Positions 51,511 through 61,244 of a stretch of DNA of 64,000 nucleotides are shown one piece after another. A model generated the notes under the pieces. It had not been told where the DNA came from and ran no database searches. It worked only from the letters and a program-made list of their open reading frames with translations. A program made the translations under genes and the position numbers. Positions within the stretch are counted from its first letter, which is position 1; each line of letters opens with the position of its first letter. This DNA comes from Acidobacteriota bacterium (lineage in GTDB: Bacteria; Acidobacteriota; Terriglobia; Bryobacterales; Bryobacteraceae), in contig JAFDVS010000024.1 of NCBI GenBank assembly GCA_018268935.1, positions 1-64,000 of the forward strand. Direction: 5' to 3'.

Positions 51511-52299
51511 TCAGTGTCCCAGCGCGTAGATCGTGTGCTCCGCGGTCACCGTGTAGCCCATCCGCGTGTAGACGGGCCGCCCCGCGGCGGAGGCATGCAA
51601 ATAAGTCCGCTCTCCCAGCCCCGCCGCGCGTGACCGCTCCAGCACATCGCGCATCGTCGCCTCGGCATAGCCTTTCCGCTGTGTGTTGGGGCGGGTGGCC
51701 ACAAAGGCGACATAGCGCATGCCATCCACATTGAAAACCGCGCTGCAACTCGCCGCTGTATCCTCAGTGCGGAGCATCGTAATCATCCGGTCCGGCGCAC
51801 GCCACCATCCGTCTGTCTCCATCGTCAATGACCCAGGCTCGGCGATCGGCATCTGGTAAGCCGCCTCGTTCAGCCGCAGCACCGCATCACCGATTCCGGC
51901 GGCGGATTCCGTGAGCCATACTCCCTCAGGCTTAGCGCGCCCCGGTTCCAGGCGGGTAGCTTCCATGCCGGTGAGAGGCATCACGGGCGCCAATCCAGCC
52001 TGACTCAATACATCCTGAATGTCCGGCAGCAGCGGCCCCATCAGGTCGTGGCAGAGCACAAACATCCAGGGCAGTCTTCGCATCGCCGCCCAATCGAGTG
52101 TCTCCTCCAGGGCCGCGTGGAAATCCCCCACCGAGTCCGGCGGTGCGGTGCTCACCGCGATGTTGAAGAAAAACGCCGGAAAGCCGCTCCAGGAAATACC
52201 CACCAGTTCGTCCCGTTTCGACTCGAAGCCTGGGTTGTCGCGGTTGAGCACATCCCACGCGTCCAGAAAAATTCGGTTTGACTCGATTGCCTTCTCCAT
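51511..52299 (-). CDS. GNAT-family N-acetyltransferase
   Basis: 262 aa, cytoplasmic. The C-terminal half carries the GNAT fold: YVAFVATRPNTQRKGYAEATM is the acetyl-CoA binding motif A (QRKGYA), followed by RTYLHASAAGRPVYTRMGY typical of motif B. The N-terminal half is a degenerate GNAT-like or lid domain. Substrate unknown. It lies 11 bp downstream of the methyltransferase gene on the same strand and abuts the convergent isomerase stop without a gap. Confidence 0.85.
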   Translation of the reverse strand: MEKAIESNRIFLDAWDVLNRDNPGFESKRDELVGISWSGFPAFFFNIAVSTAPPDSVGDFHAALEETLDWAAMRRLPWMFVLCHDLMGPLLPDIQDVLSQAGLAPVMPLTGMEATRLEPGRAKPEGVWLTESAAGIGDAVLRLNEAAYQMPIAEPGSLTMETDGWWRAPDRMITMLRTEDTAASCSAVFNVDGMRYVAFVATRPNTQRKGYAEATMRDVLERSRAAGLGERTYLHASAAGRPVYTRMGYTVTAEHTIYALGH

Positions 52300-52310
52300 G
52301 AGCGTCCCAA

Positions 52311-53318
52311 CTATCGCCGCGAGAGAATCACCGCTTCCGGCGACTGCTCCAATCGCCGGATTTCGTTCTGTGAGAATCCGCAGTTTGTGTACATCTCATC
52401 GTATTCGGCGAAGGTATACGCATCGCCTTCCGGTGTGGACGCCAGCATGATCATACTGAACGTGGCTGCATCGGGAGGTGTGATGCGGTCATCATTCGGT
52501 ACAAACTCGAGTGTCGCCACAACTCCATCCGGCTTCAGCGCGCCATGCACCTTGCGCATCAACCCCTCCACCACACTCTTGTTGAAGTGATGATGGAAGT
52601 TGGTGATCAGGACCACGTCGTAATCGTTGCCAAACTCCACTTCGAAAGCGCTGCCTTCAATCGTGTGCCAGCGTTCCAGCACTCCGGCGCTGGTGGCGTG
52701 CTCACGGGCAATGTCCAGCACCGGTGTCCAATCGAGCGCATAAATCTGTGCGTTGGGATTGCGCCGGGCAATGGTGATTCCGAACAAACCGTGACCCGCG
52801 GCGAGATCCAGAACCTTCATCGGCTTTCCTTCATCGGCGCCAACGAAGCCGGCGATTGCCTCAGAAGCGGGCATCATCATCGCCATCATCGAACGCGCGA
52901 AGTCTTCCCACACCGGGTTCTCTCGCGACATCGTTCCGCCCTCATCGTTGAGCAGCGTGCCGCCTTTCTTCACCACGCCCAGCAGATCATCGAAAGCTCG
53001 TCTCAACGTGCTGCCCGCGAACAGTGCGGCAACACCGCCGAAGTATGCCGGTGAATGGCGGTCCAGAAACAGGCGGCTGTCCAGCGTCAACCCGTACTGC
53101 CCGTTCTCTTTTGTCAGGAATTGATGCACAGTGAGAAAGTCGCAGAGTACACGTATCCCTTTCGGAGAGGCATGGCAGTGCTGGCTCAGCGACTCCACCG
53201 TCGTGTGACCGCCGGCAATCGCCGTGAACAATCCAAGATCAATGGCGCCTTTGAGCGCCGAAGTCAGTTGATAGCCGCTGAGGGCCTGAAGGAGGCGGGC
53301 CGGAGTTGGATGAGACAT
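52311..53318 (-). CDS. SAM-dependent methyltransferase (O-methyltransferase-like with dimerisation domain)
   Basis: 335 aa from ATG 53318 (MSHPTPARLLQALSGYQLTS); GTG 53330 would add four residues. The N-terminal winged-helix dimerisation domain (LGLFTAIAGGHTTVESLSQH) and the C-terminal Rossmann domain with VLDLAAGHGLFGITIARRNP (SAM motif I), IYALDW and VVLITNFHHHF match the Dimerisation2/Methyltransf_2 group, whose members methylate small hydroxylated metabolites. The plant-type catalytic His is not clearly identified. It is placed 60 bp after the response regulator on the same strand. Confidence 0.88.
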   Translation of the reverse strand: MSHPTPARLLQALSGYQLTSALKGAIDLGLFTAIAGGHTTVESLSQHCHASPKGIRVLCDFLTVHQFLTKENGQYGLTLDSRLFLDRHSPAYFGGVAALFAGSTLRRAFDDLLGVVKKGGTLLNDEGGTMSRENPVWEDFARSMMAMMMPASEAIAGFVGADEGKPMKVLDLAAGHGLFGITIARRNPNAQIYALDWTPVLDIAREHATSAGVLERWHTIEGSAFEVEFGNDYDVVLITNFHHHFNKSVVEGLMRKVHGALKPDGVVATLEFVPNDDRITPPDAATFSMIMLASTPEGDAYTFAEYDEMYTNCGFSQNEIRRLEQSPEAVILSRR

Positions 53319-53378
53319 GCGTTCGGACACCTTACCATGAAATGCTTGGCGTTCGCCAAATTCCGGATTCCCGCGGAT

Positions 53379-53996
53379 TCACTTCAAGTGCACCAGCCCG
53401 CGCTGCACGGCAGTAATCACCGCCTGCGTCCGATCGTTCACGCCCAACTTTTCGAAAATGTGGGTCATGTGGATGCGCACCGTCTTCTCCGCAATCCCCA
53501 GCGTGGTGCCGATATCCTGATTGCTCATCCCCTGCGCGAGCAATTCCACCACTTCCAGTTCACGCGCCGTCAATTCATCCGCGGGATGCCTCTGCCCTAA
53601 CAACCGCGCCAGCGCCGGAGGCAAATACCTTTTCCCCCGCATTGCCGATTCGATCGCCTGCACCAGTTCCTCCGCCGAGGCGTCCTTGGTGAGATACGCC
53701 ACTGCTCCTGCTTCCAACGCCCGATGCACGTCCTCGCTGCCCTCATAGTTCGACAGCACCACAATGCGCGCAGTCTCGTCGCTATCGCGAATGGCACGAA
53801 TGGCGTCGAACCCCGACATGCCCGGCAGCCGCAGATCCATGATCACTACATCCGGCTTGTGCTGGCGGTACAACCTGACCGATTCGAAACCGCTCTGCGT
53901 CTCCGCCACGATTGTCATGTCCTCGCGACCGTCAATCACCGTCCGCAGAGCCAGCCGCGCGAAGTATTGATCCTCCACAATCAGGATGCGAATCAT
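53379..53996 (-). CDS. NarL/FixJ-type response regulator
   Basis: 205 aa from ATG 53996 (MIRILIVEDQYFARLALRTV). Receiver with phospho-acceptor D54 in VIMDLRLPG, switch Ser in VVLSNYEG and Lys in YLTKDASAEEL; C-terminal LuxR helix-turn-helix (LTARELEVVELLAQGMSNQDIG, TVRIHMTHIFEKLGV). The ATG overlaps the stop of the propeller kinase (ATGA), so it is surely the partner. Targets unknown; candidates are the genes of the same run. Confidence 0.95.
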   Translation of the reverse strand: MIRILIVEDQYFARLALRTVIDGREDMTIVAETQSGFESVRLYRQHKPDVVIMDLRLPGMSGFDAIRAIRDSDETARIVVLSNYEGSEDVHRALEAGAVAYLTKDASAEELVQAIESAMRGKRYLPPALARLLGQRHPADELTARELEVVELLAQGMSNQDIGTTLGIAEKTVRIHMTHIFEKLGVNDRTQAVITAVQRGLVHLK

Positions 53997-56770
53997 GCCG
54001 TGCCCGCCGGATAAGGAATGGATGCCGTCAACGTAGTGCCGCCCCCAATGCGGGTCACAATCTCGATGTCCCCACCGAAACGCCGCGCCCGCTCGCGCAC
54101 GATTTCCAGGCCGAAATGCCCGTGCGCCACCGCGCCCGGATCGAAGCCCTTCCCATCGTCCTCCACCAGCGCCACCAGCCGGTCTTCGGCAAAACGCAAG
54201 CGCACCAGTATCCGCGATGGAGCCCCATGTTGCAAAGCGTTGGTCACCGCCTCCTGGCAAATACGAAGCACATTCTGCGCCAGTTCTCCTGGCAACGGCA
54301 CCGGCTGCCCGCTCACCTCCACTTTCGAAGTGACACTGGTGTTCGAAGTCATCTCCGCCACCGCGTTCTGCAGCGCCAGTTCCAATCCGGGTAATTCCGG
54401 CTCATTGCTTCGCAAATCCCAGATCACGCGGCGTGCCTCGGCGCGATAGTGCTGCACCATGCTCCGTGCGGTTTCCACTACGGCTGCCGCGTTCTCCGGC
54501 TTGTCGCGCAGCCGCTGCAGCGCGGCATCCAATTGCCAGGAAATCGCCGAGAACCCCGCCAGCAGCGTATCGTGCCATTCCCTCGATATGCGATTCCGTT
54601 CGGCGATTACGGCCCGGTAGCGGCCCTTCACCAGATACAGCCGCCATTGATAGAACAGATAGAACAGCCCGGCCAGCGCAATCACGAAGAGCAGTCGGAA
54701 AGCCAACGTTTCGTAGAAGCGCGGCGGTTGATCGAGTTCCAGGCGCGAAGCCGGCCCCCACTCGCCGCCCGGTTCCCTCGCCGCCACCCATAGCGTGTGC
54801 TTCCCCGCCGGCAGGCTGTTGAATCGCAGGGTGCGCTCCGCCCCGGCGCCAATCCAATCCGCTCCCTCCAGCCGGTAGCGAAATTCGATTCGCTCCGCGG
54901 AGCCAAGCCGTGGTGCGGTGAAGTGCACTGTGTGAACGCGCGCTTCCCTGGAATCCGATTCCATCACGACGGTGGGTGGCGGCAACACCTTGCGGCCTCC
55001 CGGTTGAATCCGCACCACGCCGCGCACAGTCGGGAACCATAGCATGCCGTCATGATTCTTCCATCCCGAAGGGAAGCCCACATTCTGACACTCGATGGTC
55101 CGCAATCCATCGTCCTGCCCGTACATCTGCGGTTCCAGCTTGCTTCGTTTCCCAGCCAGCAACTCCTCGATGTGCGCCGTTGCCACCGCGAAGATTCCCG
55201 CCGGCGAAGAGAGCCACAACCATCCCCGGCCATCGTCCAACACCGTGTAAGCAGGCAGGGCCGGAAGCCCATGCCGCTGATCGAGCGTCCTCACCGCACC
55301 CGAGTTCACCAGCGTAATTCCGTTGGCGCGTGTAGTGGCCCAAATCCGCCCCGCCGTATCTTCTCCCAACGAAGTGACACTCGCATGCGGCAGCCCTTCC
55401 ACTCGAATCGGAGCGCCATCCATGCGCCACAATCCGTCCAAACCTCCGGCCCACACCTTACCTTTGCCGTCGATCAACAGGGCACTCACGTTTGTTGCCT
55501 TCAGCACCGGTGGCGATGTGTCTGGCTGCCCGCCGGGAAAATAATGCAGCCCCACGCTGCTCCCCATCCACATGCCGCCCTTCGCGTCAAACGCCATCGA
55601 ATACGCCTGGCGCGGATAGCGCCGCCATCCGTTTTCTGTTCGCTCCAGCAATTCCTGCCATGTGCTGACCCACAGCACGCCGGCAGGCGATGCGGCCGTG
55701 GCCCGAATCAACACATCCAGGTCCGGCAGCGGCAATCGCAGGCGTTCCATCTGGCCGGCATGAAAACGGTATAGTCCGCTGCGCCAGGATCCAATCCAAA
55801 GATTCCCCTCGCGATCCCCCGAGAGGGTGGAAATGAACTGCCCGCCCAATCCTTCCGCAATCCCAAACGGCGATACTGGTGTGCTCTTCCAGCGGCTCAG
55901 ACCGGCCCTGCTCCCAATCCACAGGTTGCCCTCGCCGTCTTCAAACAGGTTGTGCACGAAGTCATCCGGCAAGCCTTGGCGGGATGTCCACGCGTCGACG
56001 CCCCTCGCGGTTAGGCGATACAATCCGTTGCCCCAAGTGGCGGCCCACACCACCCCATCGCGATCCTCCAAAACATACGTTACCGGTCCTGGGACTCCCG
56101 CCACACGCGTCAAACGCATCGCCGCATCGGCGCGATACAGCCCGTCATCCGTGCCGATCCATAGCAAAGCTTTCTGTCCCTTTACTACCGCAAGCGGACG
56201 CACATGCGCCGGCAACACCCTTTCACAGTCACGGCCGAACAGCCCTTCAGCAGATGCGATGTATTCTCCCGCGATAGCCTGCCAGCTCGGATTGCCCGTG
56301 CGCAAATCGGCGCACACGCGCTGTGCCCCGTCTTTCCGCCAATTCCAGAGTCCATTCGGCCCTAATCCTACAGGCCCATCCGCGCCCCCATCCAGCGAAT
56401 CGAATCGCAGCTCAAAATGCCGCGCCGAAACTACAGCCCGCGACGGGAAATGATAAGCGCCCGCATCACGCGACGCCACCCACACATCACCGTTGCGAGA
56501 AGCCGCCACAGCCGTAATCCACTCACGGCTTACGCCTGTCTTTGCGTCCAGCACCAGCGGTGTGAATCGCAGCCCATCGAAGCGTGCGGCCCCGCCCGCT
56601 GTTCCGATCAGCAGGTAACCCTCGGGTGACTGGGCGATCGAAGTGATGTAGTTCTGTGGCAGTCCATCTTCCACCTGCCAGTGGCGCTTCGCATACTGCG
56701 AGATGGCCACGCCCGGGTCCAGAGCGAGGACCGGGCTCGCCGCCAGCAGCAACCACGGAACCAGTATCAC
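53993..56770 (-). CDS. hybrid propeller sensor histidine kinase (Reg_prop, Y_Y_Y, HisKA_3)
   Basis: 925 aa. Signal peptide or anchor about 1-16, then a periplasmic two-component-regulator propeller (about 25-590) with repeated blades such as ITSIAQSPEGYLLIGTAGG and VYVLEDRDGVVWAATWGNGLY, a Y_Y_Y immunoglobulin-like domain (about 610-680), one membrane helix (LAFRLLFVIALAGLFYLFYQ), HisKA_3 with the phospho-His in SREWHDTLLAGF, and HATPase_c (CQEAVTNALQHG, VEDDGKGFDPG). In Bacteroidetes such sensors detect glycan fragments. GTG start coupled to the upstream metallo-beta-lactamase gene (GTGA), with araB further up. Confidence 0.95.
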   Translation of the reverse strand: MILVPWLLLAASPVLALDPGVAISQYAKRHWQVEDGLPQNYITSIAQSPEGYLLIGTAGGAARFDGLRFTPLVLDAKTGVSREWITAVAASRNGDVWVASRDAGAYHFPSRAVVSARHFELRFDSLDGGADGPVGLGPNGLWNWRKDGAQRVCADLRTGNPSWQAIAGEYIASAEGLFGRDCERVLPAHVRPLAVVKGQKALLWIGTDDGLYRADAAMRLTRVAGVPGPVTYVLEDRDGVVWAATWGNGLYRLTARGVDAWTSRQGLPDDFVHNLFEDGEGNLWIGSRAGLSRWKSTPVSPFGIAEGLGGQFISTLSGDREGNLWIGSWRSGLYRFHAGQMERLRLPLPDLDVLIRATAASPAGVLWVSTWQELLERTENGWRRYPRQAYSMAFDAKGGMWMGSSVGLHYFPGGQPDTSPPVLKATNVSALLIDGKGKVWAGGLDGLWRMDGAPIRVEGLPHASVTSLGEDTAGRIWATTRANGITLVNSGAVRTLDQRHGLPALPAYTVLDDGRGWLWLSSPAGIFAVATAHIEELLAGKRSKLEPQMYGQDDGLRTIECQNVGFPSGWKNHDGMLWFPTVRGVVRIQPGGRKVLPPPTVVMESDSREARVHTVHFTAPRLGSAERIEFRYRLEGADWIGAGAERTLRFNSLPAGKHTLWVAAREPGGEWGPASRLELDQPPRFYETLAFRLLFVIALAGLFYLFYQWRLYLVKGRYRAVIAERNRISREWHDTLLAGFSAISWQLDAALQRLRDKPENAAAVVETARSMVQHYRAEARRVIWDLRSNEPELPGLELALQNAVAEMTSNTSVTSKVEVSGQPVPLPGELAQNVLRICQEAVTNALQHGAPSRILVRLRFAEDRLVALVEDDGKGFDPGAVAHGHFGLEIVRERARRFGGDIEIVTRIGGGTTLTASIPYPAGTA

Positions 56771-58344
56771 CGTGAGAACATTGTCGCAAAGCTGTTCCAG
56801 GCCACCGGACGGCCGTGCACTGGCACAATAGTGTCCACCTTCACACCCAGCCGGCGCACGTGGTCGAAAAGCGCCTTGTTCTCCGCCGTCGCCTTGCCCG
56901 TTCCCGGCGGATCGAACAGGTCCGCCTCAATCACCATCCGTTCCTTGGGCAGGTACACCATCAGCATGCCCTCCACGTGCTGCAGCGGTTGCACGAAGGA
57001 AATGTGCATCGAGCGCTTCTCATCGGCCAGCACGTAGTTCTCCCGCACCGTCTCATATTGATAGCCCTCGCTCAACTCCGTCGGAGGCCACAGCGAAACC
57101 ATATCCGGCGCCAGCGTGCGTGGCGCATAGTTCAGGAAATCGCGGTTGAAGAATTCGAAGTTCTTCCATTGCGTAATGATCGTTGCCCCGATGTGCATGT
57201 AGGTGCGCAGCCCGCCGGCGTGATCGAAATGCTGGTGCGTATTCACCACGTAGCGAATCGGCTTGTTCGGAATGAGTTTCACCACCTCCTCAATCACGGC
57301 CAGGCTACGTGCTTCATCGAGCGGCGCTTCCACCACCGCGATGTATTTCTCAAACTCGACGGCTACGCTGTTGTGCGATCCGCCCCCCAGCAGGTATACG
57401 CCTTCGGCCAGCCGTGTCGTTTCCACTTTCACCGCATGATCGGCCCGCCGCACGGCTTCCGGCACGGCCACGGCATCCGGACATACATTCGCCTGCACCT
57501 TGTCCAACTTCCCGCCAAACCCGTTATGCCCCGCGCTCACATTCAGCGCCCCGAAGTTATCATCCCAGCCGTCGTGGTGATGCCATACAGTGGGGAACCG
57601 AATTCCGTTTCCCGCATCGACGTAGGTTTCATCGGCGAACTCATGTTCGTAATTCATGTCGCCCAGCACCGGGTCCGGTACCCACGTATGAATCCGCTGC
57701 AGCAGATTGCGCGGATTGATAGTAGCGTCCACGCGATACTTCCCGAACATGGTGATGGAGACCACGGTCATCTTTTCCGGCGCCGTGGTGTGGCCATCGC
57801 GGCCCATTTCACCCAGTTCCCAACGCCACACCGCTTTCGGATTTGCCCCCGGCAGCTTCGCTGCTTTCAGGAAACCATGCGGATTGAGCCACAGATCCAA
57901 CTGCCAGCGTTCGGCGTCCTCCGGCGGCGCCGCCACGGGCGGGCCCTCGCCATCTACATGCCAACCGAACCGGCCGTTCACGGCGAAGGTTTGCTTGCGC
58001 TGCTGTTGAAGCGGAGTCCCCCCACGCCAGCCCTGCCCGTACTTCCACGAGGCCGGATTCTTCCCCGGCGCCCGCTCGAAGCGTTCCAGCATCGTGCCCG
58101 CTTCCCAATTCATCGTGCGCGAAAAATTCTCCAGTGCGTCGATCCGCGGCCAATCGACGTTCCATGCCGATTCCCGCTGCTGCCCGACGACTCCTGCATA
58201 CGCCGTGCCCGACACGGTGACACACCGCACTTTGTCCGCGCCAATCGCTCGTTCCGCCGCCGCCAGCACCGGCTTCGGGTCGACATAGCCCGGCCGCAAC
58301 TGCCCGAACACGGGAAGAGCCAACAACAGGGTGAGAGCAAACAT
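56767..58344 (-). CDS. metallo-beta-lactamase fold hydrolase, exported
   Basis: 525 aa. Signal peptide about 1-14 (LPVFGQL). A beta-rich N-terminal region of about 290 residues of unclear family is followed by an MBL domain: GVYLLGGGSHNSVAVEFEKY, the zinc motif NTHQHFDHAGG, a later DLFDPPG and the final VPVHGRP. Members of this exported group are unassigned hydrolases. A CACAAT hexamer 7 nt before the ATG fits the leaderless pattern. It overlaps the sensor kinase by 4 bp and follows araB by 15 bp. Confidence 0.88.
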   Translation of the reverse strand: MFALTLLLALPVFGQLRPGYVDPKPVLAAAERAIGADKVRCVTVSGTAYAGVVGQQRESAWNVDWPRIDALENFSRTMNWEAGTMLERFERAPGKNPASWKYGQGWRGGTPLQQQRKQTFAVNGRFGWHVDGEGPPVAAPPEDAERWQLDLWLNPHGFLKAAKLPGANPKAVWRWELGEMGRDGHTTAPEKMTVVSITMFGKYRVDATINPRNLLQRIHTWVPDPVLGDMNYEHEFADETYVDAGNGIRFPTVWHHHDGWDDNFGALNVSAGHNGFGGKLDKVQANVCPDAVAVPEAVRRADHAVKVETTRLAEGVYLLGGGSHNSVAVEFEKYIAVVEAPLDEARSLAVIEEVVKLIPNKPIRYVVNTHQHFDHAGGLRTYMHIGATIITQWKNFEFFNRDFLNYAPRTLAPDMVSLWPPTELSEGYQYETVRENYVLADEKRSMHISFVQPLQHVEGMLMVYLPKERMVIEADLFDPPGTGKATAENKALFDHVRRLGVKVDTIVPVHGRPVAWNSFATMFSR

Positions 58345-58359
58345 GCTCTCTATTGTGTA

Positions 58360-59907
58360 CTACCCCTGCGACGCCAGTCTTCGCAGCGTTGCCAGCGTCC
58401 CGCCCATGCCGAACGTGAAGTAGAGCTTCCGGTAAATTGCGAACAACTGCTCATACACCTTCACCGCATTCGGATCCGGTTCAATCACCCTGTATTTCGG
58501 ACACAGCCTGTCCTGCGCCGCTTCCACGCTGGGGAACGCGCCGGCCGCCAGGAATGCGAAGATCGCCGAGCCCAGGCTGGTCACTTCACTCTCCGGCACC
58601 AGCACCGGTTTGTTCAGCACATTCGCGTACACCCGGTTCAATGTTTCATTCTTCTGCGGAATCCCGCCGCCGTTGATTACGCGCTGAATGGGAATGCCAT
58701 ACTCCGCCATCCGCTCCAGAATGATGCGCGTATGGAACGCCGTGCCTTCAATCGCCGCAAACAGTTCATCGGCAGCTTTATGTACCAGCGTCCAGCCCAT
58801 CGTGATGCCGCCCAATTCCGGATTCACCAGAACCGTGCGGTCACCGTTATCCCACGTCAGACGCAACAGTCCCGTCTGCCCGGCGCGGTAATTTTCAATC
58901 GCTGCGCTCAACTCGGCTAACGGCGTATTGGCGCGCCGAGCAATGGCATCGAAAATATCGCCGCAAGCCGACAAGCCCGCTTCAAATCCGGCGAACTTCG
59001 GATGAATCGAGCCGGGCACAACCCCACTCAACCCGGGAACCAACACCGGCTGCTTCGAGATCGCCATGATGCAAGTGGAAGTGCCCACCACATTCACCAC
59101 ATCGCCCTCGCGCACGCCGGCTCCAATCGCGTCCCAATGCGCATCGAACGCGCCAACCGGAATCGGGATCCCTGCCTTCAATCCCAGCTTCCCGGCCCAT
59201 TCCTCACTCAAATGCCCCGCAATCTGGTCGGACACGGCGTAACGCCCGCCAATCTTTTCCCTCACGCCGTTCAGCAGCGGATCCACCTTGGTCCAAAACG
59301 CCTCGGGAGGCATTCCCCCCAAGCCCGCATTCCACATCCACTTGTGGCCCACGGCACAAATGCTTCGCGGCACTGCGCCGGGATCGCGCACTCCACACAG
59401 AACGGCCGCCACCAGATCGCAATGCTCAATCGCGGTTGCCATCTGCTCGCGCTTCGCAGGATTGTGGCGGAGCCAGTGCAGCAACTTCGCCCAACCCCAC
59501 TCACTCGAATAGGTGCCGCCGCACCACTGGATCGCCTCCAGTTTCTCGGCGCGAGCCGTATCCGTAATCTGCGCCGCTTCCGCTTTCGCCCTGTGGTCGC
59601 ACCAGACATAGTAATCGTCCAGCGGCTCCAGATTCGAATCCACGGGCACGATGGTTGACCCGGTGGTATCGAGTGCGATTGCCTCCACCTGGTCACCGGC
59701 AACACCGGCCGCTTCCAGCGCCGCCTTGGTCGCCTTTTCCAGGGCCGCCATCTGATCGGCATGCGATTGCGTCGCATGATCCGGATCCTCGTGCTTGCGC
59801 ACCAGCGGATACTCGGCCGTCGCCGAACCAAGCCGTCCCTTCTCACTGTCAAACAAGGACACGCGGACGCTCAACGTGCCGAAATCCACTCCTGCAACGA
59901 TTGCCAA
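58360..59907 (-). CDS. araB: ribulokinase
   Basis: FGGY-family kinase phosphorylating L-ribulose (L-arabinose pathway). 515 aa. N-terminal ATPase fold AIVAGVDFGTLSVRVSLFD, substrate region YYVWCDHRAKAEA and GGTYSSEWGWAKLLHWL, GAFDAHWDAIGAGV with the catalytic Asp, VVGTSTCIMA, and the C-terminal INGGGIPQKNETLNRVYANV typical of ribulokinases. TTG start chosen because it begins the first strand and GGAGGG lies 7 nt upstream. No araA or araD is in the window. It heads a minus-strand run leading to the propeller sensor, so arabinose-containing glycans are a plausible signal. Confidence 0.92.
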   Translation of the reverse strand: MAIVAGVDFGTLSVRVSLFDSEKGRLGSATAEYPLVRKHEDPDHATQSHADQMAALEKATKAALEAAGVAGDQVEAIALDTTGSTIVPVDSNLEPLDDYYVWCDHRAKAEAAQITDTARAEKLEAIQWCGGTYSSEWGWAKLLHWLRHNPAKREQMATAIEHCDLVAAVLCGVRDPGAVPRSICAVGHKWMWNAGLGGMPPEAFWTKVDPLLNGVREKIGGRYAVSDQIAGHLSEEWAGKLGLKAGIPIPVGAFDAHWDAIGAGVREGDVVNVVGTSTCIMAISKQPVLVPGLSGVVPGSIHPKFAGFEAGLSACGDIFDAIARRANTPLAELSAAIENYRAGQTGLLRLTWDNGDRTVLVNPELGGITMGWTLVHKAADELFAAIEGTAFHTRIILERMAEYGIPIQRVINGGGIPQKNETLNRVYANVLNKPVLVPESEVTSLGSAIFAFLAAGAFPSVEAAQDRLCPKYRVIEPDPNAVKVYEQLFAIYRKLYFTFGMGGTLATLRRLASQG

Positions 59908-59969
59908 GGCCTTTCCCTCCAGAGTTTTTTATACTAACCGGAACTCTTAGCCGGAGTCTAACCCACTGG

Positions 59970-60536
59970 ATGCAGGAAACGGAAGCGGCGGCTATCGCCA
60001 AAGCCCGCACCGGCGACGGCGAAGCGTTTCGCCTGCTCGTCGACAAGCACAGCCGTAGTGTGTTCCGCCTCGGTTTCCGTTTGACAGGCAATGCGCAAGA
60101 TGCGGAAGACGTAGTCCAGGAAGCGTTTCTGCGGGCCTACAAGCAACTGGACCGCTACGACGGCCGGGCCAGCTTTCATACCTGGCTCTATCGCATCGCA
60201 TCGAACTATGCCTTGGATCTGCTGCGAGGGAGAAAACGATTGGAGCAAAAAAAAGACGAAAATCAACTTTCCATCGTCGACACAGTCCCCTCCGACGATC
60301 CCGCCGCCGACCGCCTCGTCTATTCCACCCAGGTTCGCCAGCGGCTCGCCGACGCTATGGATGAGCTCAGCGAGCAGGAACGCACCGCGTTTGTCCTCCG
60401 CCACTACGAGGGGCTCTCGATCGATCAGATTGGAGACGCTTTGGGCATTGCCGAAAGCGCCACCAAAAACAGTATCTTTCGCGCCGTGCAGAAACTCCGG
60501 CGCGCCTTGGAGCCCGTGATGGGAGCCGCACGATGA
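59970..60536 (+). CDS. ECF-type RNA polymerase sigma factor
   Basis: 188 aa from the ATG of MQETEAAAIAKARTGDGEAF; the open frame reaches upstream to 59655 but there is antisense to araB. Region 2: DAEDVVQEAFLRAYKQLDRY and HTWLYRIASNYALDLLRGRK; region 4: LSEQERTAFVLRHYEGLSID, followed by QIGDALGIAESATKNSIFRA. Start of the anti-sigma gene overlaps its stop (ATGA), the usual arrangement for a sigma/anti-sigma pair. The promoter it recognises is not identifiable here. Confidence 0.94.
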   Translation: MQETEAAAIAKARTGDGEAFRLLVDKHSRSVFRLGFRLTGNAQDAEDVVQEAFLRAYKQLDRYDGRASFHTWLYRIASNYALDLLRGRKRLEQKKDENQLSIVDTVPSDDPAADRLVYSTQVRQRLADAMDELSEQERTAFVLRHYEGLSIDQIGDALGIAESATKNSIFRAVQKLRRALEPVMGAAR

Positions 60537-61222
60537 CACAGCACATTACCGATGAACAGTTGATCTTGCATTATTACGGGGAAGCTCGTGAGGTCGAAGT
60601 GGAAACCCACCTCGGTGGATGCGATGCCTGCCGCTCGCAATACCGCGCCCTCCAGCGTGTGCTCAACGCTGCCGATACTTACACTGCTCCTGACCCCGGA
60701 CCCAATTTCGAAGCCGCTCTCTGGCAGCGTCTGCAATCGCAACTGCCGAAGCGCTCCGCCACCTCGCGCTTGCGCGACTTCTTCCGATGGCAACAGTGGG
60801 CCGCCGCCACCGCCCTGGCCGCCATGCTCATTGCCGCCTTCTACGCCGGGCGTCATTCACAGCCGCGGGAACTCGCGCCGCAGCAGACTGCCGCCTTCGA
60901 TTCCCGCATTCTGCTTTCGGCAGTAGGCAATCACTTCGACCGGTCGCAAATGATCCTGGCCGAACTGGCCAACGAGCCTTCCGCGCCGCTCGATGAAGTG
61001 CGCGACCTGCTCGAGGCCAACCGCCTCTATCGCACCAGCGCCGGTCAAGCCGGAGAATTGGAAATCGCCGCGACTCTCGACGAACTGGAGCGCCTGCTGA
61101 TTGAGGTTGCGCACCAGACACCGAATGAGGAGCTTCGCCGCCGCATTCTGGATCAGGGCATCGTCCTCAAAATGCGCCTTGCCGGAGCCCAGGTCCGCGA
61201 ACGGGAAAAATACGAATACTGA
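60533..61222 (+). CDS. anti-sigma factor with zinc-finger (zf-HC2) domain, membrane-anchored
   Basis: 229 aa. The N-terminal zf-HC2 anti-sigma domain has H26, C30 and C33 (ETHLGGCDACRSQ). One membrane helix (about residues 88-107, AAATALAAMLIAAFYAG) and a periplasmic helical domain (about 110-229; FDRSQMILAELANEP) follow. It should hold the upstream sigma factor at the membrane and release it on an envelope signal or after proteolysis. The next gene of the operon encodes an exported HEAT-repeat protein that could tune this response. Confidence 0.9.
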   Translation: MTQHITDEQLILHYYGEAREVEVETHLGGCDACRSQYRALQRVLNAADTYTAPDPGPNFEAALWQRLQSQLPKRSATSRLRDFFRWQQWAAATALAAMLIAAFYAGRHSQPRELAPQQTAAFDSRILLSAVGNHFDRSQMILAELANEPSAPLDEVRDLLEANRLYRTSAGQAGELEIAATLDELERLLIEVAHQTPNEELRRRILDQGIVLKMRLAGAQVREREKYEY

Positions 61223-61244
61223 TGTGGAAAGTAGGAGAATAGAA

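Noticed and set aside
56815..58920. 701-codon open frame on the plus strand opposite the metallo-beta-lactamase gene and araB
   Set aside because: His/Arg/Pro-rich translation without family motifs, and it lies antisense to two well-supported genes; a by-product of GC-rich codon bias.
59655..59969. N-terminal extension of the sigma factor
   Set aside because: Pro/Arg-rich and antisense to araB; the ECF domain starts with the ATG at 59970.
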